This document shows, piece by piece, positions 11,778-23,592 of a stretch of 64,000 bases of DNA. Below the pieces are notes generated by a model. The model saw only the letters and a program-made list of their open reading frames with translations. It was not told where the DNA came from and ran no database searches. This DNA comes from Candidatus Arsenophonus triatominarum (GTDB lineage Bacteria > Pseudomonadota > Gammaproteobacteria > Enterobacterales > Enterobacteriaceae), in the NCBI RefSeq assembly GCF_001640365.1, contig NZ_LWMI01000007.1, positions 248,001 to 312,000 of the forward strand, in the 5' to 3' direction. Positions within the stretch are counted from its first letter, which is position 1, and each line of letters begins with the position of its first letter. A program made the position numbers and the translations under genes.

Positions 11778-11956
11778 AAAGTAAATAAACCTCTTAATTT
11801 GAGTTATTTTGTTATCGTTATTAACAGTAGTAATAGCAAAGATAATAACGATTGATTAATAAATAATTAAATAACCGTTATTTTGACGAAAATAACTGCA
11901 TAATTCTGTCAATTTTGTGTGTTTTAGGCAAAATAAACCAGTAAAATTGCAATTCA

Positions 11957-12235
11957 TCAGTTTTTCTTTGCTAATTGTGTCAGTAATATTTGTTCTATTA
12001 ATTCACTACGGCTTATTTTTTGTTCTTGAGCTAGCATATTTAATGCCGCAACAGCACGCTCATTGATTTTTAATTCGACACGGCGTAAACCTTTGCTTTT
12101 ATCACGTTTTAATTGATTACGTTTATTAATTTTTAATTGTTCATGTCGAGATAAAGGATTGGTTTTTGGACGCCCTGGTCTAGGTTCATCGGCGAATAAA
12201 TCCAGGGTTGTGCGATCAGTCTGCTCTTTTGCCAT
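11957..12235 (-). CDS. ybfE: YbfE-like LexA-regulated protein
   Basis: A 92-residue basic protein with a C-terminal ribbon-helix-helix-like segment (RVELKINERAVAALNMLA, then ISRSELIEQILLTQL), suggesting a small DNA-binding protein. Position directly upstream of fldA on the same strand, plus size, match E. coli ybfE. In E. coli the next gene is ybfF; here ybfF is 20 kb away. No convincing LexA box is seen just upstream. Molecular function is unknown. Confidence 0.85.
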   Translation of the reverse strand: MAKEQTDRTTLDLFADEPRPGRPKTNPLSRHEQLKINKRNQLKRDKSKGLRRVELKINERAVAALNMLAQEQKISRSELIEQILLTQLAKKN

Positions 12236-12417
12236 AAATTTAAATGTTGATGGAAATTTGCTAGTTACTTAAAACAATCATACCTTAGCATGATAACTAT
12301 CGCTACTAGCAGATAAAATATACTCAATTGATAAAGCAACCTATTAGTGAGTAACTGAAGTTAGAAATAGCCAGTAAAACGTATAAAAAGTGATCTTACT
12401 GGCGACTGGCGTTATTT

Positions 12418-12615
12418 TTAAGCGTTAATTTTTGTCATTGTTCCTATTTGTTGATGCCAGAGTTGAGCATAAAACCCATTTAACTTGAGTAGATTATCAT
12501 GGCTATCGAATTCAGTCATTTGACCTTCACTAATCACACAAATTTTATCAGCATGACGTATGGTATTAAGGCGATGGGCAATACTAATAACAGTTAGACC
12601 GGCAGACAAATAATG
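12418..12615 (-). pseudogene. Type I secretion ABC transporter, C-terminal end
   Basis: About 65 residues from the end of an ABC exporter: the H-loop region LTVISIAHRLNTIRHADKI, then VISEGQMTEFDSHDNLL and a short tail. This matches the ends of HlyB/RtxB-type or MsbA-like exporters. It is cut at 12616 by an IS481 end. A separate fragment at 31488-31949, same strand, has a HlyB-like WFIP motif. The two flank the 19-kb insertion between ybfE and ybfF, so I infer they are the two ends of one split gene. Confidence 0.7.
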
Positions 12616-13024
12616 TGTAGTAGCTCAGACTTGATCTGACAGTTACCGGTTATTTATACAGTACCTGTCAGGTTAAATTTGATTTAAATCTTTCTCTCTC
12701 CAAAGTTGTTTTCCATCGTGTAAAGTTGCCATAGGAGTTCGACCGCAACACATTTTTCCTTGATGAGTGCGTTGGTTATTATATTCCGCTAACCATTTAT
12801 CTAAATCAGCTTGTAATTCATCTAAAGCCCTATAGATTTTCTTACGAAAAGCCACCTGATAGAACTCTTGTAATACAGTTTTATGAAAGCGTTCACAAAT
12901 CCCATTGGTTTGAGGTGAACGAGCTTTAGTTTTTGTATGATCAATATCATTGATAGCAAGATAAAGTTGATAATCGTGATGTTCAACTTTACCACAATAC
13001 TCACTGCCTCTGTTCGTCAGTATA

Positions 13025-13905
13025 TAGCTAGGCGACTTAATTTTGATCACAAGGTGTGTTATGAGTTATACAATTGATTTTCGACGTAAAGTAATATCTG
13101 TAAGGAAAGCCGAAGGTTTAACAATTCGAGAAACTGCGAAACAATTCCGTATTGGAAAAGCGTCTTTAGTACGTTGGCTTAAACGACCAGAGCCAAAAAA
13201 TTCAACGCCACGTAAGAGGAAGCTCGATAAAAATGCTTTAGCAAAAGATGTGGAACAGTATCCAGATGCTTACCAAAAGGAACGGGCAGAGCGATTCGGT
13301 GTTTGTAAAAAGACTATTTGGCAATCCCTTAAAAAGCTGGGATTAACCTATAAAAAAAACTCTATTCCATCCAAAAACCAACGAAAGCGACAGGCTGGCA
13401 CATCAGCAAAAAAGACAACAGTATGAAAAAAAAGATAAATCTGTTGTTTTTATTGATGAAAGTGGTTTTTCACATGACACTCCACGAACTCACGGCTATT
13501 CCCCAAAAGGTCACCGTTGTTTTGGCCTGAAAAACTGGGGTGCTAAGGGAAGAACAAATGTTATTGGCGCTTTATTGGGAACAACCCTTTTTGCTATCGG
13601 ATTATTTGATTGCAATATTAATCGTGATGTTTTTTATGTTTGGATCACAAAAATATTGCTCCCAGAACTTCCTGAAAATTCTGTTATTTTTATGGACAAC
13701 GCTAGCTTTCACAAAGGTAAGAATATTGAACAGGCAATTATAAACGCAGGACACCAGATAGAATATTTGCCTGTGTATTCACCAGATTTAAATCCTATAG
13801 AACATAAATGGTCTCAAGCTAAACGTAAAAAGATGGAAACAGGATGCACTATCGATGACCTGTTTTTAATACATATGCCGTAATCAAAATTAAGTCGCCT
13901 AGCTA
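13025..13905 (+). mobile_element. IS630-family element, copy 1
   Basis: Perfect terminal repeats tagctaggcgacttaatttt / reverse complement, inserted at TA in the nested IS481. 881 bp. The two A8 tracts in the transposase gene (near 13352 and 13435) are both eight A long; see the coding entry. Confidence 0.92.
13061..13883 (+). CDS. IS630-family transposase, frameshifted or slippage-dependent
   Basis: In the annotated frame a 121-residue OrfA ends at 13426: an HTH_29-like N-terminus (DFRRKVISVRKAEGLTIRET) and Winged-helix region (AERFGVCKKTIWQSLKKLGL). The DDE catalytic half (VVFIDESGFSHDTP, IFMDNASFHKG, YSPDLNPIEHKWSQ) lies in a different frame. If the A8 run at codons 101-103 is read as A7, the two halves join without any stop into a 273-residue protein with a natural IS630 sequence (KKTLFHPKTNE, then QQYEKKDKSVVFIDE). 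This is either programmed slippage or a fixed frameshift. Confidence 0.75.
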
Positions 13906-14077
13906 TACGTAACACCGGTAACCCATGCTGGGAATAAAAAGGGAGAACCTTGTCATTTAATAAATCTGCCGCCGTTATCGCGCTTTTTGTTGTGTAAAGC
14001 TTACAATGAACGACTTTACTGTAAGTATCAATGTAAGTTTGTTGATAAACACGACCAACGCCTTTTAAATGACCGAC

Positions 14078-15326
<1,249 letters not shown>

Positions 15327-15944
15327 GACATAAAAAGTATCTTGTGAACCCAGATAACCTGGATGCGCTGTTTCAATCTCACCACAGGCTTCATCATCTT
15401 GCGCTTTCTTTTCTAGAGCACTGATTTGTGATTCTGACAGGATAATTCCTTCTGTTGCGATTTTATCTTCAAGCGCTTTTAGGCGTTTTGTAAAATTTTC
15501 GAGATTATGGCGCAGCCAAATAGAGCGAACGCCACTCCCCGAAACAAAAATACCTTTTTTTCTTAGTCCATTACTACTGCGGTGTTGACCGTGTGCAGGG
15601 TATTCAATGGCATACTCAACTACAGCGCTTTCAATCTGTTCATCTATTCTATTTTTTACGTTAGGCACCCGTCGATTTTGATTAATTAAAGCGTCTATCC
15701 CACCATCGTTAACAAGTTCCTGGTAGCGATAAAACGTATCTCGGGATACCCCCATAATCTTACAGGCTTTTGAGACGTTATTAAGCTCTTCAGCGAGGTT
15801 AAGTAACCCGACTTTATGTTTGATGATAGGATTATTTGTTTGATACATAGAATTACCTTTTATTTAATTATCTAATGATGTTAATTAAAACCGGTAACGC
15901 TCTTTTTTAAATCAGAATCGTCAGATTAAGTTAAGACTAATACA

Positions 15945-16026
15945 GATAAACTGACAAAATATAAACATCCTAATTTTTTCTTGTTTTGAACTTTATACTT
16001 CTTTTTCGGAGCTTGCGAAACTCGTG
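15945..16026 (-). mobile_element. IS701-like element, terminal fragment
   Basis: 82 bp matching, in reverse, the left end of the IS701-like element at 35921: ends with gcgaaactcgtg at 16026 and includes the stretch up to the start of its coding region. It is wedged between the IS481 end (15944) and an IS982 fragment (16027). Confidence 0.8.
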
Positions 16027-16544
16027 CTTGATATTTGTTATAAGGTTAATTCCCATTGTTTTCAGTTGCTGTTTCAGTGAAGCCGATAAATACCCTTTAT
16101 CCGCCGCATACAAACAACCAAAAAGATCTTTTATCAGCTCAGGTAATGGTTTCCGATCATCTGTGTTTCCCTGTGTAAGTCGAAAACTGAGTATTTCCCC
16201 CAAATGATTGATAATTATATGAAGTTTGAAACCAAAGAACCATCCTTTTGAGGTTTTTCCTCGTTCAGCTATCCCATCGAAAACTTTATGCCGGCGGATC
16301 CGTAAGTTATCACACATAGCCATCGGAGTAGAATCGGCAACCGACAGACCCGTGCACTTTCCCTTTTGGCTCGAAGTCTTTACAAAAATCATCCATCAGG
16401 CAATAAAGTTCAGTAAGATTTTCCATCATTGTTTAACAATGCTCTACTCTTTAACCAGATTGTTAGAGTATTTTAACGAAATATGCGCATTCAACTATTT
16501 GAATAGCAAGACTTTCACTTTATTTCTTATCCCGAACTCAGGTT
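16027..16544 (-). mobile_element. IS982-family fragment with internal deletion
   Basis: The right boundary is the IS982 terminal repeat ending at 16544. The reading frame starts near 16428 (MMENLTELYCLMDDFCKDFE), then jumps to GKCTGLSV, losing roughly 80 codons, and continues to LKTMGINLITNIK before the IS701-like end cuts it. Not functional. Its outer end abuts the nagC 3' fragment. Confidence 0.85.
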
Positions 16545-16937
16545 AGAATTAGGCAACAACTTGACCAAAATTATCCGAGCCAATTAAAATCAAATAACCG
16601 CTCTATTAAAGCAATTTGCCAGGCGGCAAATAAAAACGATCCGTTAGCAATTGAAGTGATTAAACACGTAGGCCATCATCTTGGTAAAGCAATTGCCATT
16701 ATTAACCTATTTAATCCGCAAAAAGTCGTCATTGCAGGGGAAATTACAGCAGCCGAAAAAGTTCTCCTATCCACCGTGCAAAACTGTATCAAAACCCAAG
16801 CGCTAAAAGATTTCCGCAGTGATTTACCGATTGTTACTTCACAACTGATACATAATTCAGCTATTGGCGCTTTCGCCTTAACTAAAACTAAACGTGCTAT
16901 GTTAAATGGCGAACTTTTACAACATTTGCTTGAATAG
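16545..16937 (+). pseudogene. nagC: nagC 3' fragment (C-terminal third)
   Basis: About 130 residues closely resembling the end of the ROK-family repressor NagC: IKAICQAANKNDPLA, IINLFNPQKVVIAGEI, SAIGAFALTK and the terminal AMLNGELLQHLLE. The 5' two thirds, including the DNA-binding domain and most of the sugar-binding domain, are absent and IS982 abuts the break. It is followed by the tRNA cluster, as the E. coli nag operon is in the wider neighbourhood. Together with the 13-codon start at 2154-2192 in the opposite orientation, it shows that nagC was broken and its ends inverted relative to each other. Confidence 0.88.
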
Positions 16938-17378
16938 CAATAGTGTTGTAATACATTTATCTATGCTTTTACTAGCGCGAATATAAAGAATTTATGGTGC
17001 CACTCACATTTATCTTTTATTTTAATAGACAACAGCAATTATTAATCGCTGCAAAGTAGCTGCATAGATATACAATATTACGTGCTGATTTGTTTACTTT
17101 TGCTCACTGACAAGTTGCTCAATGGCCATCAACATTTTACCGCAATATACCAATTAAGATGCTTTTGGTTGTTAATGGAAATTATCACCACCATTGAAAT
17201 AAAAAGCATCGCTTCACTTCCATGAGCAAAAATATCTTAACTTAATTAGTTTTTATATTTAACATATCAAGCTATTATTATTTGGCGACAACATCGTTAT
17301 TTTTTGTCGATTTTATCGTCAAAATGATTACAACCCAAACAAACAGATACTTTTCTGCAGAAATCGTAAAAAAATCAG
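16938..17378. other. Intergenic spacer before the tRNA operon
   Basis: About 440 bp of AT-rich sequence between the nagC stop and the tRNA promoter. I see no open frame or convincing motif in it; nagD, which follows nagC in E. coli, is absent. Confidence 0.5.
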
Positions 17379-17407
17379 TTGACGACTCGGGTCGATATAC
17401 GCATAAT
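17379..17407 (+). promoter_or_regulatory. tRNA operon promoter with GC-rich discriminator
   Basis: TTGACG (17379-17384), a 17-bp spacer and CATAAT (17402-17407), followed by tgcgccccgc. A GC-rich discriminator after the -10 is typical of stringently controlled stable-RNA promoters. The first tRNA starts 38 bp downstream. Confidence 0.75.
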
Positions 17408-17445
17408 TGCGCCCCGCAACGCCGATAAAGGTTATGCAAAAAGAT

Positions 17446-17522
17446 GGCTACGTAGCTCAGCTGGTTAGAGCACAGCACTCATAATGCTGGGGTCACAGGT
17501 TCGATTCCCGTCGTAGCCACCA
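17446..17522 (+). tRNA. tRNA-Met (CAU), elongator type
   Basis: 77 nt, ggctacgtagctcagctgg at the 5' end, anticodon CAT in cactCATaatg, T-arm ggttcgattcc, 3' CCA encoded. Acceptor stem ggctacg/cgtagcc pairs fully. First gene of a Met-Leu-Gln-Gln operon that matches the E. coli metT-leuW-glnU/V order. Confidence 0.95.
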
Positions 17523-17528
17523 TAATTT

Positions 17529-17613
17529 GCGGGAGTGGCGAAATTGGTAGACGCACCAGATTTAGGTTCTGGCGCCGCAAGGTGTGCGAGTTCAAGTCTC
17601 GCCTCCCGCACCA
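17529..17613 (+). tRNA. tRNA-Leu (UAG)
   Basis: 85 nt with a long variable arm; acceptor stem gcgggag/ctcccgc, anticodon TAG in gattTAGgttc, CCA encoded. Six bases after the tRNA-Met. Confidence 0.95.
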
Positions 17614-17642
17614 TTTCTTATAAAAATTATTTATGTTCTCGT

Positions 17643-17717
17643 TGGGGTATCGCCAAGCGGTAAGGCACCAGGTTTTGATCCTGGCATTCCCAGGTTCGAA
17701 TCCTGGTACCCCAGCCA
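17643..17717 (+). tRNA. tRNA-Gln (UUG)
   Basis: 75 nt; acceptor stem tggggta/taccccag region, anticodon stem ccagg/cctgg with loop ttTTGat, CCA encoded. Confidence 0.94.
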
Positions 17718-17755
17718 TATTATAGATTTTAATTATTATATCAATTATCCCCGAT

Positions 17756-17830
17756 TGGGGTATCGCCAAGCGGTAAGGCACCGGATTCTGATTCCGGCAT
17801 TCCTAGGTTCGAATCCTGGTACCCCAGCCA
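17756..17830 (+). tRNA. tRNA-Gln (CUG)
   Basis: 75 nt, nearly identical to the preceding tRNA-Gln but with anticodon CTG and stem ccgga/tccgg. Last gene of the cluster; no clear terminator follows. Confidence 0.94.
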
Positions 17831-17899
17831 TATAATTCAATGAGTTACAAAACTAGCCATTCACAAAAAGAATATCCAGTAAGAATATTTTTACTCACA

Positions 17900-18058
17900 A
17901 TGACTAAAAAATCACCCACAAAATACCCATTGACGAAAAAAGAAATCATGCGCTATAGTTTATTTGCATCTGCAAAATCAGATGTCGGAATTTGCACCCC
18001 GTGTTAGCAACCGCGACATATGCACGCTGCGGGCGTGTTTTTTAATGTCGTAATCTAG
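17900..18058 (+). pseudogene. Phage Ash-like small protein with in-frame stop
   Basis: The frame from ATG 17900 runs SAKSDVGICTPC, a TAG at 18005-18007, then QPRHMHAAGVFFNVV to a stop at 18056. The SAKS.xGI.TP and RHMHAAxxVFF motifs are those of the phage Ash family common beside prophage immunity regions. The internal stop makes it a probable pseudogene. Its location right after the tRNA cluster suggests the prophage once integrated near here. Confidence 0.6.
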
Positions 18059-18203
18059 CCACAATTCAATGGTGAGCTGGATGGGGCAGCTGAAAAGCTG
18101 GCCGACGGTTGCTTCGGTAGTGCAAACCCTGTTCAGTTCACCGCCAAGATGAGTTTTGCACCTCTTTGGTGGTGAGTAAATTAAGCAACCATCGGAGGTC
18201 ATC

Positions 18204-18506
18204 ATGACACTTCAACTTTCTACTATCACCCCTAAAGTTACTGTTCATAACGGTAAAGCTATTACCACGTCTCAAGACGTTGCTGATTACTTTGGCAAAC
18301 TGCATAAACATGTTCTGGCAAAAATAGAATCCCTTGATTGTTCTAGAGAATTTATGACGGCCAACTTTTCGGCCGTCGTTGTAAAGATTCAAGCTGGTTT
18401 CAATAAGCGTGATTCCAAAGCTTACGAAATGACCAAAGACGGCTTCGTATTTTTAGTCATGGGATTCACCGGAAAGAAAGCAGCGCAATTTAAAGAAGCT
18501 TATATA
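18204..18506 (+). pseudogene. Phage Rha-family protein, C-terminally truncated
   Basis: About 100 residues of a Rha/pRha-type phage regulatory protein: PKVTVHNGKAITTSQDVADY, then FGKLHKHVLAKIESL and YEMTKDGFVFLVMGFTGKKA, ending in FKEAYI. Native Rha proteins run on well past this point. The IS481 right end begins at about 18507 and supplies the stop. A good Shine-Dalgarno (cggagg) lies 7 bp before the ATG. Part of the decayed lambdoid prophage between 17.9 and 23.6 kb. Confidence 0.8.
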
Positions 18507-19198
18507 TGGTAGTTCAGACTTGATCTGACAGCTGCCGGTTATTTATACAGTAACTGTCAGGTTAAATTTGATTTAAATCTTTCTCTCTCCAAAGTTGTTT
18601 TCCATCGTGTAAAGTTGCCATAGGAGTTCGACCGCAACACATTTTTCCTTGATGAGTGCGTTGGTTATTATATTCCGCTAACCATTTATCTAAATCAGCT
18701 TGTAATTCATTTAAAGCCCTATAGATTTTCTTACGAAAAGCCACCTGATAGAACTCTTGTAATACAGTTTTATGAAAGCGTTCACAAATCCCATTAGTTT
18801 GAGGTGAACGAGCTTTAGTTTTTGTATGATCAATATCATTGATAGCGAGATAAAGTTGATAATCGTGATGTTCAACTTTACCACAATACTCACTGCCTCT
18901 GTCCGTCAGTATACGTAACACCGGTAACCCATGCTGGGAATAAAAAGGGAGAACCTTGTTATTTAATAAATCTGCCGCCGTTATCGCGCTTTTTGTTGTG
19001 TAAAGCTTACAATGAACGACTTTACTGTAAGTATCAATGTAAGTTTGTTGATAAACACGACCAACGCCTTTTAAATGACCGACATAAAAAGTATCTTGTG
19101 AACCCAGATAACCTGGATGCGCTGTTTCAATCTCACCACAGGCTTCATCATCTTGCGCTTTCTTTTCTAGAGCACTGATTTGTGATTCTGACAGGATA
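18507..19198 (-). mobile_element. IS481-family fragment (C-terminal half)
   Basis: Codes for the catalytic half of the transposase (ILSESQISALEKKAQ to the stop at 18562, with ILTDRGSEYCGK and RSPQTNGICERFHKTVLQEF). An IS3 copy truncates it at 19199. The right terminal region has diverged slightly (tggtagttcagac). Not functional. Confidence 0.85.
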
Positions 19199-19271
19199 TG
19201 TAGTGGCATACTAAATTTGGCCACCTAAGTTGAGGTGATATGCTTACCTCATAATTTTTATAGGTGCCAAA

Positions 19272-19571
19272 ATGAGTAAAATAATTACTGCTGAATTTAA
19301 ATGTGAAACCGCCAAATTAGTCCTTGACCAAAATTACACCTACCAGGAAGCCGCGAAAGGCATGAAAGTCAGTCTTTCAGCGATTAGCCGGTGGGTAAGA
19401 GCCCTTCGTTTAGAACGTCAAGGGAAAACATCGCCTGGTCTGCCATTAACACCTGAACAAATTGAGTTCAGAGAAATGAAGAAAAAAATCCACCGGCTGG
19501 AAATGGAGAATGACATCTTAAAAAAGGCTACTGCGCTCTTAATGTCCGACTCACTGAAAAATTTTCGGTAG
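19272..19571 (+). CDS. IS3-family transposase OrfA
   Basis: Intact 99-residue OrfA of the nested IS3 copy, differing from the copy at 1442 by N to K in [12 protein letters not shown] and K to E in [10 protein letters not shown]. The partner orfB is broken by two nested elements, so the protein has no fusion partner in cis. Confidence 0.85.
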   Translation: MSKIITAEFKCETAKLVLDQNYTYQEAAKGMKVSLSAISRWVRALRLERQGKTSPGLPLTPEQIEFREMKKKIHRLEMENDILKKATALLMSDSLKNFR

Positions 19572-19987
19572 TTGAAAAGCTAAGAGTGCTTTATCCGGTG
19601 AAAACTTTGTGTCGTATTTTTAATGTTCACCGAAGCAGTTATCGCTATTGGTGTCGGCCTAAGGAGCCAGATATTGAGCGGACGATAAAACGTAGCCTAG
19701 TCAGCGAAGCGTGGAACGTTAGTGGCGGCTCTGCTGGCGCAAGGACTATCGCCACGATGGTTACCAATACACACAACGTGAAACTTGGGCGGTGGTTAGC
19801 GGGTAAGTTGATGAAAGAATTAATCATCGTCAGTTGCCAAGAGCGAAAACATAAATACAACCGCGGTGGAAATGAACGTATTGATATTCCAAATCTGCTC
19901 AATAGGCAGTTCGCTGTTACAAAGCCTGACCAGGTTTGGTGCGGCGATGTATAGCTAGGCGACTTAATTTTGATTACAAGGTGTGTT

Positions 19988-20353
19988 ATGAGTTATACAA
20001 TTGATTTTCGACGTAAAGTAATATCTGTAAGGAAAGCCGAAGGTTTAACAATTCGAGAAACTGCGAAACAATTCCGTATTGGAAAAGCGTCTTTAGTACG
20101 TTGGCTTAAACGACCAGAGCCAAAAAATTCAACGCCACGTAAGAGGAAGCTCGATAAAAATGCTTTAGCAAAAGATGTGGAACAGTATCCAGATGCTTAC
20201 CAAAAGGAACGGGCAGAGCGATTCGGTGTTTGTAAAAAGACTATTTGGCAATCCCTTAAAAAGCTGGGATTAACCTATAAAAAAAACTCTATTCCATCCA
20301 AAAACCAACGAAAGCGACAGGCTGGCACATCAGCAAAAAAGACAACAGTATGA
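19988..20353 (+). CDS. IS630-family transposase OrfA part
   Basis: 121 residues, the DNA-binding half of the IS630 transposase (HTH around GLTIRETAKQFRIGKASLVR). Its TGA overlaps the OrfB ATG as ATGA. With A8 read as A7 at its TYKK codons, it would join the catalytic frame upstream of the second tract. Confidence 0.75.
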   Translation: MSYTIDFRRKVISVRKAEGLTIRETAKQFRIGKASLVRWLKRPEPKNSTPRKRKLDKNALAKDVEQYPDAYQKERAERFGVCKKTIWQSLKKLGLTYKKNSIPSKNQRKRQAGTSAKKTTV

Positions 20354-20811
20354 AAAAAAAAGATAAATCTGTTGTTTTTATTGATGAAAGTGGTTTTTCA
20401 CATGACACTCCACGAACTCACGGCTATTCCCCAAAAGGTCACCGTTGTTTTGGCCTGAAAAACTGGGGTGCTAAGGGAAGAACAAATGTTATTGGCGCTT
20501 TATTGGGAACAACCCTTTTTGCTATCGGATTATTTGATTGCAATATTAACCGTGATGTTTTTTATGTTTGGATCACAAAAATATTGCTCCCAGAACTTCC
20601 TGAAAATTCTGTTATTTTTATGGACAACGCTAGCTTTCACAAAGGTAAGAATATTGAACAGGCAATTATAAACGCAGGACACCAGATAGAATATTTGCCT
20701 GTGTATTCACCAGATTTAAATCCTATAGAACATAAATGGTCTCAAGCTAAACGTAAAAAGATGGAAACAGGATGCACTATCGATGACCTGTTTTTAATAC
20801 ATATGCTGTAA
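20350..20811 (+). CDS. IS630-family transposase OrfB part (DDE)
   Basis: 153 residues containing the whole DDE_3 domain: SVVFIDESGFSHDTP, NSVIFMDNASFHKGKNIEQA and YSPDLNPIEHKWSQAKRKK. Starts at the ATG overlapping the OrfA stop, suggesting translational coupling, made possible here by the A9 tract. Confidence 0.75.
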   Translation: MKKKDKSVVFIDESGFSHDTPRTHGYSPKGHRCFGLKNWGAKGRTNVIGALLGTTLFAIGLFDCNINRDVFYVWITKILLPELPENSVIFMDNASFHKGKNIEQAIINAGHQIEYLPVYSPDLNPIEHKWSQAKRKKMETGCTIDDLFLIHML

Positions 20812-22358
<1,547 letters not shown>

Positions 22359-22369
22359 TGACCACTACA

Positions 22370-22430
22370 GTCTGGCAGTCACTTCTTGACCGTATAGGCG
22401 TACATACTCTCTTAGCGAAACTTGATTCAT
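22370..22430 (-). pseudogene. Phage Cro-like repressor, N-terminal fragment
   Basis: From ATG 22430 the minus strand reads MNQVSLREYVRLYGQEVTAR before IS3 cuts it. The LxEYVxxxGQ pattern resembles Cro-type proteins. It is divergent from the CI-type gene at 22543, with an operator and promoter between, and has aaggag 10 bp upstream. Confidence 0.65.
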
Positions 22431-22465
22431 TTTTCTCATTCTCCTTGTATGAGGAAGATTTTATA

Positions 22466-22499
22466 TTATTACATCCGGTATTTATCTGAGTCAATACCG
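22466..22499 (-). promoter_or_regulatory. Phage PR-like promoter with operator
   Basis: On the minus strand TTGACT (22494-22489), a 17-bp spacer and TAATAA (22471-22466) would drive cro. The inverted repeat CGGTATT-N10-AATACCG (22476-22499) overlaps the -35 and spacer. An identical arrangement lies on the other side of the repressor gene at 23138-23171. Confidence 0.75.
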
Positions 22500-22542
22500 A
22501 TTGTATTTTTACTATATGACGATCAGTAATAAAATAATAACT

Positions 22543-23040
22543 ATGAATAAAAAGAAACCACTAACAAAAGAACAATTAGATGATGCTGAAAGATTGAAAT
22601 CTCTTTATGTGCTCAAAAAAAATGAGTTACGCATCACTCAAGATGATATTGCGGATCAATTAGGAATTGGTCAGGCTGCTGTTAGCCATTATTTGAATGG
22701 AATAAATCCCTTAAACACAAAAACAGTAGTAGCGTTTGCAAAAATATTAAAAGTGAAACCAAGTGAGATAAGTCCTTCAATATCATTTGAAATAGAAGAA
22801 ATTGCAAAATTGTTAATTGAAAATGATAATCAGCTTTCTGTTGCTGTAAAAAAAGATAATTCAAATAATCAATTAACTAAACGTCAACAGGAACTTATAG
22901 ATATGTTCGAAAGCTTGCCTGAAAAAGAACAGAATAGATTCTTGCAAGAAATCAGAAATAGAACAAATGAAATATATCAGCTAGTTAAAGAAATAAATGA
23001 AAAACAAAAAAAGAGAAAAATGTCACCTCGATTGCAATAA
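22543..23040 (+). CDS. CI-like phage repressor lacking a peptidase domain
   Basis: 165 residues from ATG 22543 (MNKKKPLTKEQLDDAERLKSLY; upstream in-frame ATG at 22516 is possible). An XRE-type HTH lies around residues 28-75 (ITQDDIADQLGIGQAAVSHY, then LNTKTVVAFAKILKVKPSEI), as in CI repressors. After it comes a lysine- and glutamine-rich helical tail (QRQQELIDMFESLPEKEQNR) instead of the S24 autocleavage domain, so it is short relative to CI. It probably binds the twin operators flanking it. It may still be expressed although the phage genome is gone. Confidence 0.78.
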   Translation: MNKKKPLTKEQLDDAERLKSLYVLKKNELRITQDDIADQLGIGQAAVSHYLNGINPLNTKTVVAFAKILKVKPSEISPSISFEIEEIAKLLIENDNQLSVAVKKDNSNNQLTKRQQELIDMFESLPEKEQNRFLQEIRNRTNEIYQLVKEINEKQKKRKMSPRLQ

Positions 23041-23137
23041 GGTAACGCCTCTAATCTTTTGTAAATAAATTACAAATTCCATATCTAAAATTCTTCATTT
23101 AACTGAATCATAAAAATACCGAAAATAACATTACATA

Positions 23138-23171
23138 CGGTATTGACTTAAATAAATACCGGCCGTATTAT
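23138..23171 (+). promoter_or_regulatory. Phage PL-like promoter with operator
   Basis: CGGTATT (23138-23144), 10-bp spacer, AATACCG (23155-23161), the same inverted repeat and spacing as at 22476. TTGACT (23143-23148), 17 bp, TATTAT (23166-23171) overlaps it. Faces away from the repressor gene, as lambda PL does. Confidence 0.75.
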
Positions 23172-23294
23172 TTCATTCATCAAAGGCAAACACTAGACAA
23201 TACTGCGAGTTATCTGAAACTTTGCCAAACGTTGCTAAGTAGCCAGCCTGAGGCGTATGAACATGACGGCAAGTGTAGTCATCAGTACCTAAGT

Positions 23295-23303
23295 CGCTCT
23301 TTA
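23295..23303 (+). promoter_or_regulatory. boxA-like antitermination site
   Basis: CGCTCTTTA followed by aca, about 125 bp downstream of the PL-like promoter, matches the boxA element of nut and rrn leaders. I see only a weak boxB-like hairpin after it (ggctctgaataagcg), so a full nut site is unproven. Confidence 0.5.
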
Positions 23304-23479
23304 ACATATTGGAATCACGGCTCTGAATAAGCGTTAGGGCAACCCCACCAAGTGAGTTTGGGTGTGTGAAATATGCATAACACAGTCAAATTATCGATAG
23401 AAACACCAGGGAAAACATGACTGTAAATAATCCGTAGATATATATCACACACCACTAAAACTTATTTAGGAGGAACAAA

Positions 23480-23592
23480 ATGGCAACCATTATCTTTAAA
23501 CCTAAATAAAGACAATGCTAAATCTCGTCGCCTGGCAAAGCAAATGGCATTCTGGGATAGAAAACGCGCTGAATACGAAGCTAAACCTAAAT
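23480..23592 (+). pseudogene. Small phage protein, frameshifted
   Basis: A strong RBS (aggagga) precedes ATG 23480, but the frame stops after nine codons (MATIIFKPK). In the next frame a basic peptide continues, KDNAKSRRLAKQMAFWDRK then RAEYEAKPKLY, up to the IS481 left end at 23593. A one-base change near 23500 would join the two into a protein of about 40 residues. Its function is unknown; it lies where early left-operon phage genes are expected. Confidence 0.45.

Noticed and set aside
17479-17835. Open frames on both strands overlapping the tRNA genes
   Set aside because: They are shadow frames across four clear tRNA genes; the repeated motifs in their translations are the tRNA arms.
18138-18392. 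Minus-strand frame opposite the rha start
   Set aside because: It is antisense to a convincing Rha protein with a good RBS.
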